Source: a virus
Direction: 5' to 3' (one strand)
Length of the DNA stretch: 26,495 nt
IMG/VR virus record: IMGVR_UViG_3300011114_000771
Location: 1-26,495 of that record
The notes under the pieces were generated by a model. That model searched no databases. It was not told the origin of the DNA and saw only the letters and a program-made list of their open reading frames with translations. The translations under genes and the position numbers were made by a program. This document shows, piece after piece, positions 22,593 to 26,495 of this stretch (its first letter is position 1; each line of letters begins with the position of its first letter).

Positions 22593-23729
22593 TTAATTTT
22601 CTAGGTCGTTGGTTATCATTCTATCAACTAATTGATTGAAAGAGATTTTAGGGAGCCAGTTTAATTCTTGTCTAGCTTTGGTGCTATCTCCTAATAATAA
22701 ATCTACTTCAGCGGGTCTAAAAAGATTGGAGTCAATTGTTATTAGAATATACTCCTTACCTTTATAGTCTAGAATTAAATGTTCATTAGTCCCCGCCCCA
22801 CTCCAATAAAAACGACATCCACTAAACGCTTTTCCGACCGTCAGCTCAACAAATTCTCTAACAGCATGAGTCTCATTAGAAGAAAGAACGTATTCTTTAA
22901 TATTCTTAGATAGCCATTTATTGACAGCAAAAGAAGGCCAGACTTCATTTGGAGAATTTACTGGAAATTGTTTATCTAGCTTCTCAGACAATTCCTTATT
23001 ATAAACATCTTGATTAAGCATCTTCCATATACCGTCAACGAAATCATAAGCGTGACTCCAATCTCTTCTAGAGTCTAAATTACCAAGTGCCAATGGTTCA
23101 TAATTAATGTTGTTGTCTATCTTTTTCTTTATAGAAGCTATATTTTTAGTAATTCTTCTAGTGACGAATGTATCTCCCCTACGTTCGGACTCATGATTAA
23201 AAAGAGCTCCTTGAATGGCATATAGGTCATAACTCTCTCTATAGACCTTTGTTATATGCCTCGCAGCGGCTTTAGCAGCTCCATAGGGAGACCTTGGCCT
23301 TAATGGATGGGTTTCGTCTTGTGGAACCTTTACAACGTCCCCAAACTCCTCAGAACTACCAGCATTATAGAATCTACATTCTGGCGCATATTTTCTAATA
23401 GCTTCTAATATTCTCAATACTCCAGTGGCATCTATATCGAATGTTTGCTCCGGGACTCTCCAACTTTCATGGACGTGAGACTGAGCTGCTAAATTAATAA
23501 AATACGATGGATTATATTGTTGTACTATATTATTAATAGAATGAGAATCCCCTAAATCTCCGCTAATAATCTTAAAACGAGGATTATCAATTGATGTTTT
23601 TAAATTTGAATAGTTCGGATTGGATACTCTTCTAACTACTCCGTATATAATAAACTCAGTATTCTTTAATAAATAGTCAACCATCAAACTTCCATCTTGC
23701 CCGGTTACGCCAGTAACGATAACATTCAT
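22593..23729 (-). CDS. gmd: GDP-mannose 4,6-dehydratase
   Basis: 378 residues, the usual length. An extended short-chain dehydrogenase: the NAD(P) glycine motif is GVTGQDGS (7-14), then GVVRR and LAAQSHVHESW. The active site is AGSSEEFG with S125 and E126/E127, and SPYGAAK with Y149 and K153. NHESERRGDTFVTRRI (178-193) is diagnostic for GMD. It converts GDP-D-mannose to GDP-4-keto-6-deoxy-D-mannose, the branch point to fucose, rhamnose, perosamine and colitose. No fucose synthetase or reductase gene is in the window. The next sugar enzyme, encoded just upstream, is a PLP enzyme that should act on this product. The ATG has no Shine-Dalgarno and follows a 7-bp hairpin. All catalytic residues look intact. 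Confidence 0.95.
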   Translation of the reverse strand: MNVIVTGVTGQDGSLMVDYLLKNTEFIIYGVVRRVSNPNYSNLKTSIDNPRFKIISGDLGDSHSINNIVQQYNPSYFINLAAQSHVHESWRVPEQTFDIDATGVLRILEAIRKYAPECRFYNAGSSEEFGDVVKVPQDETHPLRPRSPYGAAKAAARHITKVYRESYDLYAIQGALFNHESERRGDTFVTRRITKNIASIKKKIDNNINYEPLALGNLDSRRDWSHAYDFVDGIWKMLNQDVYNKELSEKLDKQFPVNSPNEVWPSFAVNKWLSKNIKEYVLSSNETHAVREFVELTVGKAFSGCRFYWSGAGTNEHLILDYKGKEYILITIDSNLFRPAEVDLLLGDSTKARQELNWLPKISFNQLVDRMITNDLEN

Positions 23730-23730
23730 A

Positions 23731-23752
23731 TCTGTTTATATTGAAAAACAGA
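23731..23752 (-). promoter_or_regulatory. Hairpin directly upstream of the gmd start
   Basis: TCTGTTT (23731-23737) and AAACAGA (23746-23752) form a perfect 7-bp stem with an 8-base loop in the 36-bp gap between the PLP-enzyme gene and gmd. It ends one base before the gmd ATG, where a ribosome binding site would be expected, and no Shine-Dalgarno is seen. It could limit gmd translation or mark an RNA end. It is AT-rich and lacks the following U-run of a strong terminator. Confidence 0.35.
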
Positions 23753-23765
23753 CTGATTTTAAAGT

Positions 23766-25007
23766 TTATTTTATGTTTAAAGAGGCAATTTCATTAAGAT
23801 AAGAAGTTAATTTTAATATCATTTTTTCATTAACCCCATTATAAAGACCTACATAAAATCCATCTACATGTAGTTTTTCAGCAATTGGATAATCAGATAT
23901 GCTTCCAAATTTCTTATAAGCTGTTTGTCTAAGTAGATTTCCAGAAATAATTGGTCTTGTCTCTATTCCATTTAAATCACACCATTCTAGAATTTCTTTT
24001 TTTACTTTAGGCACATTTCCAAATCTCTCAGAATTTAATATAACAGGTAGACAGAAAGGGATATAGTAATTACCTTCATATTTCTTAGGACAAACGTACA
24101 TTTCTTTATTAATATTAGTCTCAAAGAAATTATATATTTTAGACCTATGAATAGAATATTTATTAGCTCTTTTTAAATCTAATCTCCCTAGAAATGCATT
24201 GATATCTGTATTTCTAAAATTATTACCAATTAGGCAAAAATCAAATCGACCATCGACAAGATGATTTCTCTTCGAATTAAATATCTCTTTTTCTGGGTCT
24301 TCTAGAATATCTTCGTATCCTAATAAGCCTCTAACCATTCCATGATTTCTTGCCTTAAGATAGTATTGATACTCTTCCTTACTTGACGTAAAAATAAAAC
24401 CTCCTTCTACGCTTTGAATTTGATGTCCAAAATATGTAGAAGTTGTCGAAGTAAAGAAATGAGATATATTTTTTTCTCCTCCCCATTTAGACGTTTTTGA
24501 TAAATTACTTTCGCAATTATCAAGAGCAAATTTAATAGAAGGAAATTTAGCTTGAAGTTTCTCTAGTCTTTCAATGTTAGGGCAAAAACCTAATAAAGAA
24601 GTTATAAATACAGCAGCGACGCTATTAGAGTTAGAATTTAAATATTCTTCTAGCTTATCCAAATCCATAGATAAATCATTTAGAGACACATCTATAAATT
24701 TTGGAGTAAACCCCTCTCTTATCCATGGAGAACACGAAGTTTGCCACGTTACAGAAGGGAGAACAACTATATTCTTATCTGGAGTGTATATATTATCTTT
24801 TACATACATTGCTACCAATGTGTTTGCAGTAGAACCACTTGAAACAAATACTGAATATTTACTATCACAAAATTCAGCCATCTCTTTCTCAAAAGATTTT
24901 ACCTCTTCTCCTTGAGTCCATCTTTTACTTTTATCAAGAAAAAACAAACAAGTCTTAATCCTATCAATAAAAGAGAACTGATTATCATTTAATGGCCATT
25001 TATTCAT
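23766..25007 (-). CDS. PLP-dependent sugar enzyme of the DegT/ColD type, likely a 3-dehydratase
   Basis: 413 residues of the DegT/DnrJ/EryC1/StrS fold. WTQGEEVKSFEKEMAEF is the usual N-terminal helix, SSGSTANTL (56-64) binds the cofactor phosphate, and LPSVTWQT and ALDNCES (D163, contacts the PLP ring) follow. At the position of the Schiff-base Lys, six residues before EGG, stands H195 (STYFGHQIQSVEGG). His there marks the C3-deoxygenating members (ColD, RfbH and E1) as distinct from aminotransferases. With GMD encoded next door, the probable substrate is GDP-4-keto-6-deoxymannose and the product GDP-4-keto-3,6-dideoxymannose, the colitose precursor. The ColC-type reductase/epimerase that would finish colitose is not in view. 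An aminotransferase with a displaced Lys is the less likely alternative. The gene begins 2 bases after its upstream neighbour. Confidence 0.82.
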   Translation of the reverse strand: MNKWPLNDNQFSFIDRIKTCLFFLDKSKRWTQGEEVKSFEKEMAEFCDSKYSVFVSSGSTANTLVAMYVKDNIYTPDKNIVVLPSVTWQTSCSPWIREGFTPKFIDVSLNDLSMDLDKLEEYLNSNSNSVAAVFITSLLGFCPNIERLEKLQAKFPSIKFALDNCESNLSKTSKWGGEKNISHFFTSTTSTYFGHQIQSVEGGFIFTSSKEEYQYYLKARNHGMVRGLLGYEDILEDPEKEIFNSKRNHLVDGRFDFCLIGNNFRNTDINAFLGRLDLKRANKYSIHRSKIYNFFETNINKEMYVCPKKYEGNYYIPFCLPVILNSERFGNVPKVKKEILEWCDLNGIETRPIISGNLLRQTAYKKFGSISDYPIAEKLHVDGFYVGLYNGVNEKMILKLTSYLNEIASLNIK

Positions 25008-25009
25008 AT

Positions 25010-25969
25010 TTATTTAATTGCTTGCATTTGTCTCTCGTAAGAAGGAATAGTTCCTTCGTAACTTGTATTATCCTGAATTGAATCTCTAGTTAAAAGAAAA
25101 TGTTTAAAACTCCAGTTATGTCTATTTTTAACTATGTCATTTCTATGCTGTCCAAGAATTTTTAATCTAATAGCGTCTTTTATAGGGAATTCAAAATCAA
25201 TATAGTCTAATATTTGTGGGTCTGGACTAGCAGAACCGTTAATCCATGTTCTTACCAAGTCTAAGAAATTATAAATAGTAGGCTTTTCCCCAAGAATCTT
25301 TTCTAAATGTGTTAGAAACGCATATCTCATTTGGTGATGATAAGTAAGACATTCTTTACCATATCTTTCATAAAACATGTCTAACTGATTCGACATTTCA
25401 CAAAAATAATATTTTGAGCCATGAAAGATAATAGTATTATCTGGATTTTTCTTATTTAATAGATATCTCCCGCTATATATCTCATCATCCTTAATCTTGA
25501 CTACTGTCGATGAGTCTTCTACGTTTAGGACTTTTCCTGAAATTGGAGACGGAAAACAATGAGGATTTCCAAAATAAGCCATACCATAGCTCTTTTTAAA
25601 TATCAAAGGCTTACCCCAAAATATACATCCAATGCCTTGAGATTCCCATCCCTTGATTTTTTCTTTTATATCACATACGAAATCTTGGCATACTCTCTCT
25701 TGAGAGTCTAAAGCGTAAACCCAATCTCCGGGTCTAATTACTCCATTTTGTAGGCAGTATGTTTTGCTTACATAATGTAAATCTATCCAAGGAATCTGAA
25801 TTATTTTTCCTTTCTTTTTGTTCTTTTCTAGAACTTCGTATGTCCCATCTGTGGAAAAATGGTCTACGGCAGAAATTCCATCACACCAATCTAAATCCTC
25901 ACAAAGCTCTTTAATATGGTCAACTTGATTCTGTACCATTAGGCTTATCCAAATTTTAGGTTCTTTCAT
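25010..25969 (-). CDS. GT2-like (GT-A fold) glycosyltransferase
   Basis: 319 residues. The N-terminus KIWISLMVQNQVDHIKELCED and AVDHFSTDGTYEVLEK (35-50) match the first GT-A motif (D-x-x-S-x-D-G-T-x-E). GDWVYALDSQERV (81-93) occupies the D-x-D/D-x-x-E metal site with D88 and E91. A Cys/His/Tyr-rich middle region and basic C-terminal helices follow; they are not recognised. It presumably transfers a sugar from a nucleotide donor, in keeping with the sugar-nucleotide genes that follow. Its ATG overlaps the TGA of the upstream glycosyltransferase gene (ATGA). There is no signal or membrane segment, so it should be cytoplasmic. Donor and acceptor are unknown. Confidence 0.78.
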   Translation of the reverse strand: MKEPKIWISLMVQNQVDHIKELCEDLDWCDGISAVDHFSTDGTYEVLEKNKKKGKIIQIPWIDLHYVSKTYCLQNGVIRPGDWVYALDSQERVCQDFVCDIKEKIKGWESQGIGCIFWGKPLIFKKSYGMAYFGNPHCFPSPISGKVLNVEDSSTVVKIKDDEIYSGRYLLNKKNPDNTIIFHGSKYYFCEMSNQLDMFYERYGKECLTYHHQMRYAFLTHLEKILGEKPTIYNFLDLVRTWINGSASPDPQILDYIDFEFPIKDAIRLKILGQHRNDIVKNRHNWSFKHFLLTRDSIQDNTSYEGTIPSYERQMQAIK

Positions 25970-26495
25970 ATTGAAAATAATTCAGGCTGTGGTTTATTCT
26001 TATAGTATTCTTTACTAAATTCTAGTTTTTCTTCTTTTTCGTTCCATGAAAAGCTACAAGTTCCAAGACATCTCATTTGATACTCTACCTTTTTCTTTAA
26101 ATACTCTTTACTTCCACACCAAGAATAATGAGATGGGAAACATATCGATTTAGGAATGACTATATTAGAACATTGATTACTATGAAGACCATTCTTATAG
26201 CATAAATCATTATCCCATACAAATCTATCTACTCCTCCATTCTTTTTTACCCAATGAATTCTTGGAGGAGTAAAATCATCAACATAATGATTATAGTCGA
26301 ATGTAAAATTCTTAAAATTGACTCTATACCAATCTGTATATTTATTCTTTTGAATATATTTAATGGTATTCAGAATTTGGTCTACTGTGTAAATCTCATC
26401 TCCAAAATCTAATTGCCAAATTAAATCTAAATCAAATTGTTTTAAATAACTCCAACAATAATTTCTAGATTCAAAATCAACAATAGGCTCTTTTA
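25966..26495 (-). CDS. C-terminal part of a second GT-A-like glycosyltransferase (5' end outside the window)
   Basis: 176 complete codons are visible, open to the right edge and ending in a TGA that overlaps the next ATG. The stretch LDLIWQLDFGDEIYTVDQIL resembles the D-x-D/D-x-x-E region of GT2-type enzymes, with W, D and E in the expected order. After that comes an aromatic, Cys-rich tail (DWYRVNFKNFTFDY, a WVKKNGG turn, FPSHYSWCGSKEYL, MRCLGTC). The N-terminal motif that would settle the family lies beyond the window. It is the first gene seen in the leftward sugar block and probably acts in the same pathway as its neighbours. Confidence 0.65.
   Translation of the reverse strand, partial: KEPIVDFESRNYCWSYLKQFDLDLIWQLDFGDEIYTVDQILNTIKYIQKNKYTDWYRVNFKNFTFDYNHYVDDFTPPRIHWVKKNGGVDRFVWDNDLCYKNGLHSNQCSNIVIPKSICFPSHYSWCGSKEYLKKKVEYQMRCLGTCSFSWNEKEEKLEFSKEYYKNKPQPELFSI

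Noticed and set aside
23766-25007. Perosamine synthase or another 4-aminotransferase
   Set aside because: The Schiff-base Lys position holds His195, which fits the C3-dehydratase group; kept as an alternative only.
1-26495. tRNA genes, rRNA, insertion sequences, CRISPR arrays, integrase or attachment sites
   Set aside because: No gap exceeds 56 bp between likely genes apart from partial ends, no transposase or integrase motif appears in the proteins, and no direct-repeat array is visible by eye.

Overview
The window is a stretch of an AT-rich tailed-phage (or prophage) genome, most likely a large siphovirus with a lambda-type tail tip. The evidence is a tail-tip block in lambda order (M, L, K, I) next to a self-encoded bacterial-type replisome. 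There are no ribosomal, metabolic or tRNA genes, and genes abut or overlap by a few bases almost everywhere. The host cannot be named. Many starts lack a Shine-Dalgarno sequence and follow A/T-rich or stop-overlapping leaders, which is compatible with, but does not prove, a Bacteroidetes-like host.

Layout. (1) 1-2604, minus strand: M, L, K and the start of I, the distal tail assembly genes; gene J would be expected just beyond the left edge. M and L each carry a small CBM5/12-like module that lambda M and L lack. (2) 2605-2660: a 56-bp divergent spacer with two dyads. (3) 2661-7037, plus strand: an island of three tandem, apparently paralogous two-domain beta-rich structural proteins. The third is extended by four or five IPT/TIG domains and a discoidin-like C-terminal domain. 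(4) 7034-21580, minus strand: a replication/recombination operon. In transcription order it encodes RecA-like recombinase, a Vsr/DUF559-like nuclease, DnaB helicase, DnaG/TOPRIM primase, a DUF2493 protein, a RecB/Cas4-like nuclease, a stand-alone PHP domain of DNA polymerase III alpha, a PD-(D/E)XK nuclease, a DnaQ-like exonuclease, a 65-aa protein, the polymerase III alpha core, a putative ssDNA-binding protein, two glycosyltransferase genes and a candidate ssDNA-annealing protein. (5) 21611-26495, minus strand, upstream of the replication genes: a sugar block with a partial glycosyltransferase, a GT2-like enzyme, a PLP-dependent sugar 3-dehydratase/aminotransferase, GDP-mannose 4,6-dehydratase and a GT4-like glycosyltransferase.

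How the parts work together. The replication genes make an almost complete fork: helicase, primase, polymerase, separate proofreader and a putative SSB. RecA, nucleases and perhaps an annealing protein provide recombination. The most unusual feature is that polymerase III alpha is divided into two non-adjacent genes, with the PHP part in one and the palm-to-OB part in the other, and the likely proofreading exonuclease encoded between them. The sugar genes imply synthesis of a GDP-4-keto-6-deoxymannose derivative, probably a 3,6-dideoxy sugar because the PLP enzyme has His where aminotransferases have Lys. Several glycosyltransferases could transfer such a sugar. A GT9 domain is cut in two at a TAA-T-ATG junction. 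What is glycosylated (virion, host surface or DNA) cannot be read from the sequence.
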